A stretch of DNA of 60,661 nt. Source: Bacillota bacterium. Its GTDB lineage: Bacteria > Bacillota > Negativicutes > Sporomusales > CTSoil-080. The stretch spans positions 1 to 60,661 of the forward strand of contig JAGGAE010000008.1 of the NCBI GenBank assembly GCA_017889725.1. Reading direction: 5' to 3'. The translations under genes were made by a program, and so were the position numbers. Position 1 is the stretch's first letter, and the number at the start of each line of letters is the position of its first letter. This document shows positions 1-8,948 of this stretch, piece by piece. Below the pieces are notes generated by a model. It did not search any database and was not told the origin of the DNA. It was given only the letters and a program-made list of their open reading frames with translations.

Positions 1-930
1 CGGGAACTACGGATACTATTTGAGGCTTTTGTAGCTATGAGTAGTTGTATTGAGAATACTGTTAGGCAGCTTAAAGAAAAGGAAATCAGTTTAGCGGCAA
101 AAGTCGGAGAAATAGAGGACATAAATGCCAGATTGGAAGAGATGGTAACGGAAAGGACAAGAGAGTTAGAAGAAAGTAATGCTGCGCTGGAAGAGGAAAT
201 TTTGGAACGATTACATGCGGAAAAGGAACTTCTTGTTAGTAGAGACGCACTGCTGGAGAGAGAACAGGAACTGGAGGCGCAGTCCACAGAACTGGAGGCG
301 ATCAATCAACAATTACTCCTTCGGAATGAGGAACTGCGCCGTATTTCTCTGCTGGACGGATTAACGGGGATTTCGAACCGGCGTTATTTAGATGAAGTTC
401 TTGAGCGAGAATGGAAGCGTGGGCAGCGTGAAAACACGCCGATATCTTTATTGATGATAGATATTGATTTTTTTAAAGACTACAATGACAACTATGGTCA
501 TTTAGCCGGGGATGACTGTTTAAGAGCCATAGCGGGGGGGCTTAAAAATGCTGCTTTGCGCCCTGGCGATGTGGTAGCCCGTTATGGGGGAGAGGAGTTT
601 GCTATCATATTACCGGGGACTCACCAACAAGGTGCGGTGACAGTGGGAGAAAACGCATTAAGAAGTGTGGATACCCTTAAAATGCCCCATAAGGCATCGG
701 GAGTAAGTGAGTACGTAACGATTAGTATAGGAATTGCAACATTGATACCCGGCAAAGCGACGGGGCCAGAGCAATTAATTGCCTGTGCGGATCGGGCGTT
801 GTATCAAGCTAAAAAAAGAGGACGTAATCAGGTCCGGGTATGGAATAAAGGATGCGGAGGGAAAAACAAAAGGTCAGTTATTCTAAACGGGGCAGAGGTA
901 TTTCCGAAAAAATCTTTAAGTGAATGGTAA
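1..930 (+). CDS. HAMP-GGDEF diguanylate cyclase, 5' end cut by window
   Basis: Synthesises cyclic di-GMP from two GTP. The frame is open from base 1, and the first codons (RELRILFEAFVAMS) look like the end of a HAMP linker, so the ATG at 37 is internal and a sensor region with membrane segments probably lies upstream. A long coiled coil follows (about residues 30-100 from that ATG), then the GGDEF domain. The active-site motif reads GGEEF and is preceded five residues earlier by RPGD, a match to the RxxD product-inhibition site, so the enzyme should be active and feedback-inhibited. A short Lys/Arg-rich tail follows the domain. A strong terminator separates it from htpG. What it senses cannot be told from this fragment. 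Confidence 0.93.
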   Translation, partial: RELRILFEAFVAMSSCIENTVRQLKEKEISLAAKVGEIEDINARLEEMVTERTRELEESNAALEEEILERLHAEKELLVSRDALLEREQELEAQSTELEAINQQLLLRNEELRRISLLDGLTGISNRRYLDEVLEREWKRGQRENTPISLLMIDIDFFKDYNDNYGHLAGDDCLRAIAGGLKNAALRPGDVVARYGGEEFAIILPGTHQQGAVTVGENALRSVDTLKMPHKASGVSEYVTISIGIATLIPGKATGPEQLIACADRALYQAKKRGRNQVRVWNKGCGGKNKRSVILNGAEVFPKKSLSEW

Positions 931-943
931 GTCAGTTTAAAAA

Positions 944-984
944 CAGAAAGCCAGCAATGCCCGATTAGGGCTGCTGGCTTTCTG
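944..984. terminator. Bidirectional terminator between cyclase and htpG
   Basis: Perfect 13-bp stem CAGAAAGCCAGCA / TGCTGGCTTTCTG with a further GCCC/GGGC pairing inside the loop. The two genes converge on it, so it can serve both. Confidence 0.85.
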
Positions 985-996
985 CTTCTAGTTATA

Positions 997-2949
997 TTAT
1001 TTATTAGCGTCGGTCATGAGCGTGGCTATTTTATTAGCAAAGGCAATGGGGTCTTCCGGAAGAAGACCTTCCATGAGTAATGCCTGCCCATACAAAAGCT
1101 GACAATAGTCTTTAAATTCCTCTGACGAGGGCTGGTTTTCATACAGGGCTTTGAGCACATTAAATACCTTATGACCAGCATTAAGTTCCAATATCCGACT
1201 GGCTTTATAAAGCGGATTGTCCATTTCTGCTAAAATCTGTTCCATGGAAAGACTAATGCCATTGTCACCGCTGACGAGGCAAACCGGACTTGATTTAAGG
1301 CGGCTGCTAATTTTTACATCAGCGATTTTTCCAGTTAACTCCTGTTTTACGGCGGAAAGAAGAGATTGGTTTTCTTTGTTAAGCTCAGAGGATTCCTTTT
1401 TCGTCTGGTCTGAGGAATCCTCCAGGTTTAAATCTCCACGGCTAATGGATTGAAACTTTTTATCCTTGTAGCTGCCTAACGCTTCTATAGCGAATTCATC
1501 CACCCGATCAAGTAAGTAGAGAACCTCTACCCCTTTTTCTTTTAACAGTTCCATCTGCGGAAGACGTTCCACTTGGGTGCGGTCTTTGCCTGCCGCGTAA
1601 TAGATATCGGTTTGGTTTTCCGGCATGCGGGCCACATAATCTTTAAAAGAGGTAAGCTCTTCACTGCTGTTTGAGGATGGGAACAGTAAAAGTTCTTGTA
1701 ACTTTTCCCGGTTATGGAAGTCGGAGTACACTCCGGTTTTAAGGGCTTTTCCGTACTCCTGCCATAGTTTAATATATTTTGGATAATCTTTTGTAAGCAG
1801 GTTTTCTAATGTTTTTAGTACGGTTTTTTCCAGATTTCTGCCGACCAGTTTAAGTTGAGAGCTTTGTTGTAAGAGCTCCCGGGAGATGTTAAGAGAAAAA
1901 TCCGGTGAGTCTACAAGACCGCGGACAAACCGGAGATATTCCGGCAAAAGCTCTTCGCAGTTGTCCATAATAAAGACATTTTTGGAATAGAGTTGAACGC
2001 CGGAAGTGGATTGGCGTTGATAAAAGTCGAAAGGGGCATGCGTGGGAATATACAGCAGGGCGGTGTACTCTACTTGCCCTTCTACTTTTGAGTGAATGAC
2101 TTCAAGTGGATCTTCCCAATCGTGGAACAGGTTTTTATATAGCTGATAATACTCTTCCTGAGTAATTTGGCTCTTGTTCTTGGTCCAAAGCGGTGCCATG
2201 GAATTTAGCGTACGTACTTCTGTGGTTTGGGTTGCCGGAGCGTCCGCGATTTCTTTTCCGTCAGCATCCAACGGCTTGGCTTCCTTCATAAAATTCATTT
2301 TAATGGGATAGCGGATGTAGTCTGAGTATTTCTTTACCAGCTTTTCGAGAGTGTACTGGTTAGCAAAGGTTTCACTTGGGTGATCGTCTGAAGTAGGTTC
2401 CTCTTGCAGCGTAAGAATTATCGTTGTGCCACGCGTCTCTTTTTCGCAGGTTTCAATAGTGTAAGTGCCGTCTCCGGTAGACTCCCAACGAACTCCGTCT
2501 TTTTGTCCGGCTTTGCGTGTGATGAGACAAACTTTTTTTGCTACCATAAAAGCGGAATAGAATCCAACACCGAATTGACCGATTAGTTCATGGTCGGCGC
2601 TGGCTGCGGCTTCTTCCATTTTTGCTAGGAAGGATTTGGTACCTGATTTGGCAATAGTACCGATATTTTCTATGACTTCTTCATAGGTCATGCCAAGGCC
2701 ATTATCCGAGATGGTTAGGGTATGTGTGGCCTCATCGGGAATAAGAAATATTTCATAATTTGAATTGCCTTCTAATAAAGTTTGGTTAGTTAGTGCTTCG
2801 AAGCGAAGCTTGTCTAAGGCATCCGAGGCATTAGAGATCAGTTCTCTGAGAAAAATTTCTCGGTTGGTGTAAATAGAGTGAACCATAAGGTCCAGTAATT
2901 GTTTAGTTTCCGCTTGAAATTCACGGTTTTCTTTAAGTGGCTGAGTCAT
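997..2949 (-). CDS. htpG: Molecular chaperone HtpG (Hsp90)
   Basis: ATP-dependent cytosolic chaperone of 650 residues, close to the usual length of about 625-650. The N-terminal Bergerat ATPase fold is clear: the REIFLRELISNASDALDKLR helix, the DNGLGM nucleotide motif and GVGFYSAFMV. Middle and C-terminal dimerisation regions follow. The start is the ATG at 2949 (MTQPLKENREF), which has GGGAGG six bases upstream; an upstream GTG/ATG-like extension to 3006 would run into the operator and has no family match. A CIRCE operator and sigma-A-like promoter lie immediately upstream, so the gene is probably under HrcA control. Confidence 0.97.
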   Translation of the reverse strand: MTQPLKENREFQAETKQLLDLMVHSIYTNREIFLRELISNASDALDKLRFEALTNQTLLEGNSNYEIFLIPDEATHTLTISDNGLGMTYEEVIENIGTIAKSGTKSFLAKMEEAAASADHELIGQFGVGFYSAFMVAKKVCLITRKAGQKDGVRWESTGDGTYTIETCEKETRGTTIILTLQEEPTSDDHPSETFANQYTLEKLVKKYSDYIRYPIKMNFMKEAKPLDADGKEIADAPATQTTEVRTLNSMAPLWTKNKSQITQEEYYQLYKNLFHDWEDPLEVIHSKVEGQVEYTALLYIPTHAPFDFYQRQSTSGVQLYSKNVFIMDNCEELLPEYLRFVRGLVDSPDFSLNISRELLQQSSQLKLVGRNLEKTVLKTLENLLTKDYPKYIKLWQEYGKALKTGVYSDFHNREKLQELLLFPSSNSSEELTSFKDYVARMPENQTDIYYAAGKDRTQVERLPQMELLKEKGVEVLYLLDRVDEFAIEALGSYKDKKFQSISRGDLNLEDSSDQTKKESSELNKENQSLLSAVKQELTGKIADVKISSRLKSSPVCLVSGDNGISLSMEQILAEMDNPLYKASRILELNAGHKVFNVLKALYENQPSSEEFKDYCQLLYGQALLMEGLLPEDPIAFANKIATLMTDANK

Positions 2950-2999
2950 GAAAACGCCTCCCGTAATTTCCCATCCCTCACGTAAAGGGGGGGAAGGTA

Positions 3000-3026
3000 T
3001 TAGCACTCGACAGAAGGGAGTGCTAA
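3000..3026. promoter_or_regulatory. CIRCE operator (HrcA binding site) of htpG
   Basis: TTAGCACTC, nine bases, GAGTGCTAA: a perfect match to the CIRCE inverted repeat. It lies 50 bp upstream of the htpG start, just after the -10 box, where the transcript would begin. Confidence 0.93.
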
Positions 3027-3030
3027 TACC

Positions 3031-3059
3031 ATAATAACCAGAGAACTGGAAAAAATCAA
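3031..3059 (-). promoter_or_regulatory. Sigma-A-like promoter of htpG
   Basis: On the minus strand TTGATT (3059-3054), 17-bp spacer, TATTAT (3036-3031), directly upstream of the CIRCE element. Confidence 0.65.
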
Positions 3060-3152
3060 TTCAATCGGTAAAAAAAATTATTTAGGAGATAGAGCCACGC
3101 ATGCCGGAGCGACAGCAATACAAAAGCGGTAGGAAAGAAGAGAAGTTGACAA

Positions 3153-3200
3153 AGAATAAAGCCGTTTCGACAAAAAAAATTGTCGGAACGGCTTTATTCT
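3153..3200. terminator. Long hairpin terminator
   Basis: About 20-bp stem (AGAATAAAGCCGTTTCGACA with one mismatch) closing an A-rich loop. It abuts the stop codon of the small minus-strand ORF at 3199, which supports that ORF being transcribed. Confidence 0.7.
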
Positions 3201-3393
3201 ATTTCCAGTCGTGTCCAAGTTTTCGACTAAATTCTTTGAGGATAGATTCGGCAGTAATTCTGTCTATTTTTTCGGCTTTATTAATTACCTCTGAATTAAG
3301 TATTATGGATGTTTTGGTGCTGGTATCCGTAATGGTCAATACCGCACTTGTGACACGGTCATCAAATTCAAATTGAATACTTTCGGTTTGCAC
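3199..3393 (-). CDS. Small hypothetical protein (64 residues)
   Basis: I do not recognise this protein. It is acidic and soluble-looking, without a signal peptide or membrane segment, and ends HDWK. The start shown is a GTG at 3393; the only Shine-Dalgarno-like run (GGGGG, 3417-3421) lies 23 bases further upstream, so the true start is unsettled. Its stop codon overlaps a strong terminator hairpin, the main support for it being real. The opposite-strand ORF here looks like a shadow. Confidence 0.4.
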   Translation of the reverse strand: MQTESIQFEFDDRVTSAVLTITDTSTKTSIILNSEVINKAEKIDRITAESILKEFSRKLGHDWK

Positions 3394-3658
3394 AGTTAGT
3401 ACAGGTATATGAAAGACCCCCTTATGTCATGATATTATTCGACAAGATAGCTATGCTAACAGATAGAATTATTTCCACAATGCCTTAAGTAAATACCTGG
3501 AGCAAAAAGTTATTCCGCAGTACTAATACGCTTGGGACAATGTTGTTGGAATACATTAGTGTTTCCCGGGAAATAATAGCGTTGACTGAGAAAAGTTTCC
3601 TTACGGCTAGGTTCCAAAGTGCAAGCGAATAGACGGTTTTGAAGGGAAGGAATAGAAG

Positions 3659-4888
3659 ATGTCATTGGAAGGAAAGGTGCTGGTTGCACAAGGGGGAGGC
3701 CCGACGGCGGTAATTAACCAATCGCTGGCCGGAATTGTTCTGGAAGCAAGAAAGTTTCCTCAAGTTTCGAAAGTATATGGCGCGTCCAAAGGGGTAGACG
3801 GCATAGTAAATGAGAATTTCCTCGACCTTACCCAAGAGACAACACATAATTTAGAACAAGTGGCGCTTACACCGTCTTCAGCACTATTGTCTACAAGATC
3901 TAAACCGGACAGCAAATATTGTCACGAGATATTTAAGGTGCTAAAGGCACATGACATACGGTATTTTTTTTACATTGGGGGCAATGATTCGGCAGATACA
4001 GTGCGTATTGTCAATGAAGAAGCAAAGAAAGCGAATTATGATCTTCGGTCGGTTCATGTTCCCAAGACCATTGATAATGATTTAATGATTAATGATCACA
4101 CTCCTGGATTTGGTTCAGCGGCAAGATTTATTGCCCAGTCTTTTATGGGGATTAGCTTGGATGTTCGAGCCCTGCCAGGTGTGTATATCGGGGTAGTTAT
4201 GGGGCGTCATGCGGGTTTTTTGACTGGGGCGGCGGCGATTGCCAAGAAGTTTCCCGATGACGGTCCCCACCTTATTTATTTGCCGGAACGAGTGTTCCGA
4301 ATGGAACAGTTTCTTAGTGATGTAAAAAAGGTCTATGATCAGTATGGTATGTGCATCATTGCGGTGTCCGAAGGGGTGCAGGATGAGAGTGGCAAGCCGA
4401 TTACCGTTTCTTTGCGTAAAGACGTTGAGGTGGATGCACATGGCAATGTATCACTATCAGGAACCGGGGCATTAGGCGAACTGCTTAGTACAAATGTCAA
4501 AGAGCGTTTGGGTATTTCGAGGGTGAGAAGTGACACTTTTGGATATTTGCAGCGGTCATTTTTAGGCTGTGTATCGGATGTGGATCAGCATGAGGCCAGA
4601 GAAGTAGGAGAGCGTGCTGTCCAAATGGCGATTTGGCATGATGTAAACGGGTCTATTACGATTCACCGTACGGGGTATTACTCGGTGGATTACAGGCTTA
4701 CCGACCTTAGTGAAGTAGCCGGAAAAACCAAGCTTATGGCTGATGAATTTATTAACCGGGAAGGAAATTATGTTACCGACGAATTTAAGTATTATGTGAG
4801 GCCGCTTTTGGGGTCGGGCCTTCAATCTCCAGCTAGACTCAGGGCACCGCGTGTGTCGAAGTGCTATGGCAGTGATTGTGAAAAATGA
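3659..4888 (+). CDS. pfp: Pyrophosphate-type 6-phosphofructokinase
   Basis: Phosphorylates fructose 6-phosphate to fructose 1,6-bisphosphate in glycolysis, probably reversibly with PPi. It has 409 residues, as in the longer bacterial PPi-PFK group. Two signature positions predict PPi rather than ATP use: GGNDS, where ATP enzymes have GGDGS, and PKTIDND, where ATP enzymes have PGTIDND. The catalytic Asp of TIDND and the substrate motif MGRHAG are intact, so this copy should be active. The phosphoryl donor is inferred from motifs only. First gene of an operon with a catalytically degraded PFK homologue 25 bp downstream and class II aldolase after that. A good ribosome site (GGAAGGAATAG) precedes the ATG. 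Confidence 0.92.
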   Translation: MSLEGKVLVAQGGGPTAVINQSLAGIVLEARKFPQVSKVYGASKGVDGIVNENFLDLTQETTHNLEQVALTPSSALLSTRSKPDSKYCHEIFKVLKAHDIRYFFYIGGNDSADTVRIVNEEAKKANYDLRSVHVPKTIDNDLMINDHTPGFGSAARFIAQSFMGISLDVRALPGVYIGVVMGRHAGFLTGAAAIAKKFPDDGPHLIYLPERVFRMEQFLSDVKKVYDQYGMCIIAVSEGVQDESGKPITVSLRKDVEVDAHGNVSLSGTGALGELLSTNVKERLGISRVRSDTFGYLQRSFLGCVSDVDQHEAREVGERAVQMAIWHDVNGSITIHRTGYYSVDYRLTDLSEVAGKTKLMADEFINREGNYVTDEFKYYVRPLLGSGLQSPARLRAPRVSKCYGSDCEK

Positions 4889-4913
4889 AAAAGTGTAAAG
4901 GAGGGAAAAGAAG

Positions 4914-5924
4914 GTGAAGGTTAAACGAATTGCGGTACTGACAAGCGGTGGTGGTGCTCCGGGCATGAATACCGTAATTCGGGCGTTAACCCGCAAAGGA
5001 CTCTACCACAACTTTGAGATTATCGGTGTGGCTTCCGGATATGAGGGCCTATGTAAAGGGGACTTTTCAACAGTGGATTCCCGCACGGTTGCAGGAATTA
5101 TAAAAGAAGGCGGTTCCGTATTGAAACTTGGTGAAAGCGAAGGCTTTGATACTTTAGCGGGTTTTTCTCAGGCTGTAGGCAACATTAAGCAAGAGCGTAT
5201 AGATGTGGTTGTGGCAATCGGCGGGAAAAAGACGTTATGTAACGCAGAACGATTGTCAGCGGCGGGAATTCCCACTCTTGTTATTCCTGCGACAATAAAT
5301 AATGACATGCCGGGAAGCGATTACACCATCGGTTTTGATACGGCACTAAATACTGTACTCCAGGCAATCAATAAACTCCGGGATACGGTAAGCAGCTGTG
5401 ACCGGTTGGCAATTGTTGAAGTATATGATGGCTGCGCCGGGCACTTAACTTTTATGGCGGGGCTGGCCGCCGGGGCAGAGGCGGTTCTTTTGCCAGGGAA
5501 AAGGATAGATGTGGAGGAACTTTGCCAGGGGCTTTTGCATAGTAGTGCCAAGGGAAAACTGTACAGTATTATCCTAGCCAGCGAAGGTGTTGTAGATTGT
5601 AATGCTTTTGCAGAACAAATCGCAGCCCGTACTTCGTTCACTTCCCGGATTACTGTTTTGGGGCATACACCCAGAGGCGGGGCACCAAGCGCATATGACA
5701 GTGTTACCGCCAGCAGGATGGGCGCGTTAGCGATTGAGACGTTGTTATTGGGTAAAGCGAATGCAATGGTAGCTATGAACCGGGATGAAATTGCGGCTGT
5801 ACCTTATGAAGTTTTAACTCCGCGCCCGGCGGTTTCGCCGGATTTGGCGGAACTTCTCTCCGTTTTGGCCTTAAAAGATAGTGATACGGACTATAAGGAC
5901 AAAAACTATAACCGGGTAATGTAA
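4914..5924 (+). CDS. Phosphofructokinase pseudoenzyme, probable regulatory subunit
   Basis: Full-length homologue (336 residues) of ATP-dependent PfkA with destroyed catalytic motifs. Against E. coli PfkA: TSGGDAPG reads TSGGGAPG (Gly14), GGDGS reads GGKKT (103-107, so the Mg-binding Asp is Lys), PGTIDND reads PATINND (125-131, so the catalytic base Asp127 is Asn129), and VEVMGR reads VEVYDG (Arg171 is Gly173). In contrast the sugar-phosphate residues Arg164, Glu223, Arg244, His250 and Arg253 are kept. So are all the classical ADP/PEP effector-site residues: Arg23, Arg27, Arg57, Arg156, Glu189, Lys212 and Lys214. It starts at a GTG behind AAAGGAGGG and lies between an apparently active PPi-PFK and aldolase. 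I infer a non-catalytic allosteric partner; automatic annotation would call it pfkA. Confidence 0.85.
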   Translation: MKVKRIAVLTSGGGAPGMNTVIRALTRKGLYHNFEIIGVASGYEGLCKGDFSTVDSRTVAGIIKEGGSVLKLGESEGFDTLAGFSQAVGNIKQERIDVVVAIGGKKTLCNAERLSAAGIPTLVIPATINNDMPGSDYTIGFDTALNTVLQAINKLRDTVSSCDRLAIVEVYDGCAGHLTFMAGLAAGAEAVLLPGKRIDVEELCQGLLHSSAKGKLYSIILASEGVVDCNAFAEQIAARTSFTSRITVLGHTPRGGAPSAYDSVTASRMGALAIETLLLGKANAMVAMNRDEIAAVPYEVLTPRPAVSPDLAELLSVLALKDSDTDYKDKNYNRVM

Positions 5925-5974
5925 AGCAGTTCATAGTAAATATCAGTCGGGAAACGATAAGAGGAGGATGCAAC

Positions 5975-6901
5975 ATGCCGTTAGTGTCTTCAGGCGAAAT
6001 GTTTAAGAAAGCGTACGGTAAGTACGCCGTTGGTGCATTTAATGTAAATAATATGGAAATTATCCAGGGAATAGTAGATGCGGCAAAAGAAGAGCAAGCG
6101 CCGCTGATTTTGCAGGTATCCGCAGGGGCCAGAAAATATGCAAAACATATTTATCTTATAAAACTGATTGAAGCTGCGATGGAAGATACCGGGCTGTCTA
6201 TTTGTTTACATCTCGATCATGGGGAAGATTTTGAAATCTGCAAAGCCTGTGTTGACGGAGGATTTACCTCTGTTATGATCGACGGATCGAAATTTCCGTT
6301 TGAGGAAAATATTGCTCTGACCGCTAAGGTCGTAGAATATGCGCACGCCCACGGGGTAAGCGTCGAAGGTGAACTGGGACGGTTGGCGGGTGTCGAGGAT
6401 GCTGTAAAGGTTAATGCAAAAGACGCCACCTACACCGACCCGGATCAGGCAGTTGAGTTTGTAAAACGAACAAAAGTGGATTCTTTAGCCATAGCCATTG
6501 GTACCAGCCATGGCGCTTACAAATTTAAAGGGGAAGCGCAACTTGATTTTGAAAGGCTGAAGAAAATTGCAGGCCTATTGCCGGAATTTCCCCTTGTTTT
6601 GCATGGTGCGTCCACTGTCCTGCCTGAATTTGTCGCAAAGTGCAATGAATATGGCGGAAAACTGAGTGATGCGAAAGGTGTTCCGGAAGAAATGCTTAAA
6701 CAGGCAGGGACAATGGGGGTATGCAAAATTAATATCGATACCGATCTCAGATTAGCCATGACTGCCAGCATTAGGGAGCATTTTGCCAAAAATCCTTCAG
6801 ATTTTGACCCTCGTCAGTACTTAAAGCCGGCCAGAGAAGCTGTCAAGAATATGGTCAAGCATAAATTGCGTTCTGTTCTCAATTGCAGTAATCAAGCATA
6901 A
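5975..6901 (+). CDS. fba: Class II fructose-bisphosphate aldolase
   Basis: Cleaves fructose 1,6-bisphosphate to dihydroxyacetone phosphate and glyceraldehyde 3-phosphate; zinc-dependent and cytosolic. The 308 residues fit the family. Visible metal and substrate motifs are HLDHGED (zinc His region), VEGELG, GTSHGAYKF and VLHGAST, then INIDTDLR near the C-terminus. An AGAGGAGG site precedes the ATG. Third gene of the phosphofructokinase operon, 50 bp after the pseudoenzyme, and followed by a strong terminator. This places it as the next step after the PPi-PFK reaction. Confidence 0.96.
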   Translation: MPLVSSGEMFKKAYGKYAVGAFNVNNMEIIQGIVDAAKEEQAPLILQVSAGARKYAKHIYLIKLIEAAMEDTGLSICLHLDHGEDFEICKACVDGGFTSVMIDGSKFPFEENIALTAKVVEYAHAHGVSVEGELGRLAGVEDAVKVNAKDATYTDPDQAVEFVKRTKVDSLAIAIGTSHGAYKFKGEAQLDFERLKKIAGLLPEFPLVLHGASTVLPEFVAKCNEYGGKLSDAKGVPEEMLKQAGTMGVCKINIDTDLRLAMTASIREHFAKNPSDFDPRQYLKPAREAVKNMVKHKLRSVLNCSNQA

Positions 6902-6947
6902 AAAATCAAACCATCCGGAGAGAGAAGAGCCGGATGGTTTGATTTTT
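6901..6947 (+). terminator. Terminator of the glycolytic operon
   Basis: Perfect 18-bp stem AAAAATCAAACCATCCGG / CCGGATGGTTTGATTTTT starting at the fba stop codon, ending in a T-run. Confidence 0.92.
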
Positions 6948-7011
6948 CTATTGCCTAATAGCAGTTAAACCGTTAAAATTTGAGACAGTAGCAAGAGAGA
7001 AGGAAGGCAAA

Positions 7012-8910
7012 ATGAATTTATTATCTGTTGAGAATATAAGTAAGAGCTATGGGGAACGGGTGCTATTTTCGAGAGTAACCTTTGGGTTGGACGAAGGAGA
7101 TAAAGTTGGTCTTATTGGTGTTAACGGAACCGGAAAGTCAACTTTACTAAAAGTGATTGCGGGTATGGAACAGCCTGACAATGGGCGGATTGTTAAAGGA
7201 AGCAGTGTTCGGGTCGAATATTTACCACAGAATCCGGAATTTGATGCAGCGGCCACTGTTTTGGAGCAGATCTTTAAAGGAAACTCCCCAGAGATGCGCC
7301 TGCTAACCGAATATGAATATACATTACATCAGATCGAGCTACGGCCAGAGGAAGAAACGTGGCAAACTCGGTTAATTACTATTAGTCAGAAGATGGACGA
7401 ATATAATGTTTGGCAGATGGAAAGCGAAGCTAAAATTATCCTTACGAAATTGGGGATTACTGATTTTACAGCCCGGGTAGGCAGTCTTTCTGGAGGTCAA
7501 AGGAAACGAATTTCACTGGCGGGTGCGCTCATTTCACCGGCAGACGTACTGATTTTGGACGAACCGACAAATCATATCGATAATGATATGGTAATGTGGC
7601 TGGAAGAATATTTGTCTAAACGCAAAGGCGCGTTATTAATGATTACCCATGATCGTTATTTCTTGGACAGAGTTGCTTCCCGCATGATTGAGCTGGATAC
7701 AGGCTCACTGTACAGTTATGCTGGAAACTATAGCCAATTCCTGGAGCTTAAACTGGAACGGGAAGAAATAGAAGAAAGCATGGAGAGTAAGAGGAAAAAC
7801 CTGTTACGCAATGAACTTGCCTGGATAAGACGGGGCGCTCAGGCGCGCAGCACCAAGCAAAAGGCCAGAATTGACCGGTTTGAAGAACTTAATGCCCAGA
7901 CTCCGAAAGAAAAGGGAGAGAAACTGGAAATACAGGCCGGGTCCAGCCGCCTGGGACGGAAAATAATTGAATTGACTAATGTTAGTAAGTCATTTGGGGA
8001 CTATCGGGCAGTTAAAGATTTCAGTTATATTATTTTAAGAGAAGACCGCGTAGGTATTATCGGACCGAACGGCAGCGGGAAATCCACGCTGCTTAATATC
8101 ATTGCCGGACAGATATCTCCGGATTCCGGGCTGGTCGACATCGGACAAACCGTTAAGCTGGGCTATTTCTCCCAGGAAAATAAAGAAATGGATGGGAATT
8201 TACGGGTCATTGACTATATTAAGGAAGAAGCGAATTTTATTACCACCGCGGATGGCCGGGAAATTAGTGCTTCGCAGCTATTGGAGCAGTTCTTGTTTAG
8301 TCCGGCGTTACAATGGAGTCCCATTAGTAAATTGTCGGGAGGGGAAAAGCGGCGACTGTATTTGCTCAGGATTCTTATGGGCTCACCCAATGTACTACTA
8401 TTGGATGAACCTACCAATGACCTGGATATCACTACACTTACTATCTTAGAAGACTTTCTTGAATCTTTTTCTGGAGCAGTCATTATTGTATCCCATGACC
8501 GGTATTTCCTGGACCGGACGGTGGAGAAAATATTTGCGTTTGAAGGAAACGGAGGTATTACTCAATATCCAGGAGGCTATTCCGATTATAATGCAAAAAG
8601 ACCTGCGGAAGCAGAAACTGATAAACCCAAACGGTCTGATTCTTCGCCTAGAATGGTATATGCGGAAGTTGCCCGGCCCCGTAAATTCACATTTAAAGAA
8701 CAGCGGGAGTACGAGGAAATTGATAATAAAATTGCCGAGACGGAAAATCAACTGACTGCCGTTCAGCAGGGGATCAACACTGCCGGCAGCAATTTTGAGC
8801 TTTTGCAAAAGCTGACGGAAGAGGAAGCACGTCTTAAAGAAACCCTTGACCAACTTTTGGAACGCTGGACTTATCTATATGAACTGGCTGAGCAAATCAA
8901 TGTTCAATAA
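7012..8910 (+). CDS. ABC-F family ATPase (Uup-like)
   Basis: Soluble twin-ATPase of the ABC-F family, which acts on ribosomes or in DNA repair rather than in transport. The first domain has Walker A GVNGTGKST, signature LSGGQRKR and Walker B LILDEPTNHID. The second has GPNGSGKST, LSGGEKRR and LLLDEPTNDLD. A linker rich in Arg/Lys and Glu (about residues 240-310) sits between them. The C-terminal 90 residues form a charged coiled coil like that of Uup. No membrane segments. It is a single gene flanked by terminators. The exact role (Uup-type or ribosome protection) cannot be fixed from sequence alone. Confidence 0.93.
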   Translation: MNLLSVENISKSYGERVLFSRVTFGLDEGDKVGLIGVNGTGKSTLLKVIAGMEQPDNGRIVKGSSVRVEYLPQNPEFDAAATVLEQIFKGNSPEMRLLTEYEYTLHQIELRPEEETWQTRLITISQKMDEYNVWQMESEAKIILTKLGITDFTARVGSLSGGQRKRISLAGALISPADVLILDEPTNHIDNDMVMWLEEYLSKRKGALLMITHDRYFLDRVASRMIELDTGSLYSYAGNYSQFLELKLEREEIEESMESKRKNLLRNELAWIRRGAQARSTKQKARIDRFEELNAQTPKEKGEKLEIQAGSSRLGRKIIELTNVSKSFGDYRAVKDFSYIILREDRVGIIGPNGSGKSTLLNIIAGQISPDSGLVDIGQTVKLGYFSQENKEMDGNLRVIDYIKEEANFITTADGREISASQLLEQFLFSPALQWSPISKLSGGEKRRLYLLRILMGSPNVLLLDEPTNDLDITTLTILEDFLESFSGAVIIVSHDRYFLDRTVEKIFAFEGNGGITQYPGGYSDYNAKRPAEAETDKPKRSDSSPRMVYAEVARPRKFTFKEQREYEEIDNKIAETENQLTAVQQGINTAGSNFELLQKLTEEEARLKETLDQLLERWTYLYELAEQINVQ

Positions 8911-8914
8911 TAGG

Positions 8915-8942
8915 AAAAGGACTTCCTAAAGGAAGTCCCTGT
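8915..8942. terminator. Shared terminator between ABC-F gene and prfC
   Basis: GGACTTCC / GGAAGTCC stem with a 4-base loop in the 38-bp gap between two convergent genes; T-rich on both sides. Confidence 0.8.
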
Positions 8943-8948
8943 TTATTG

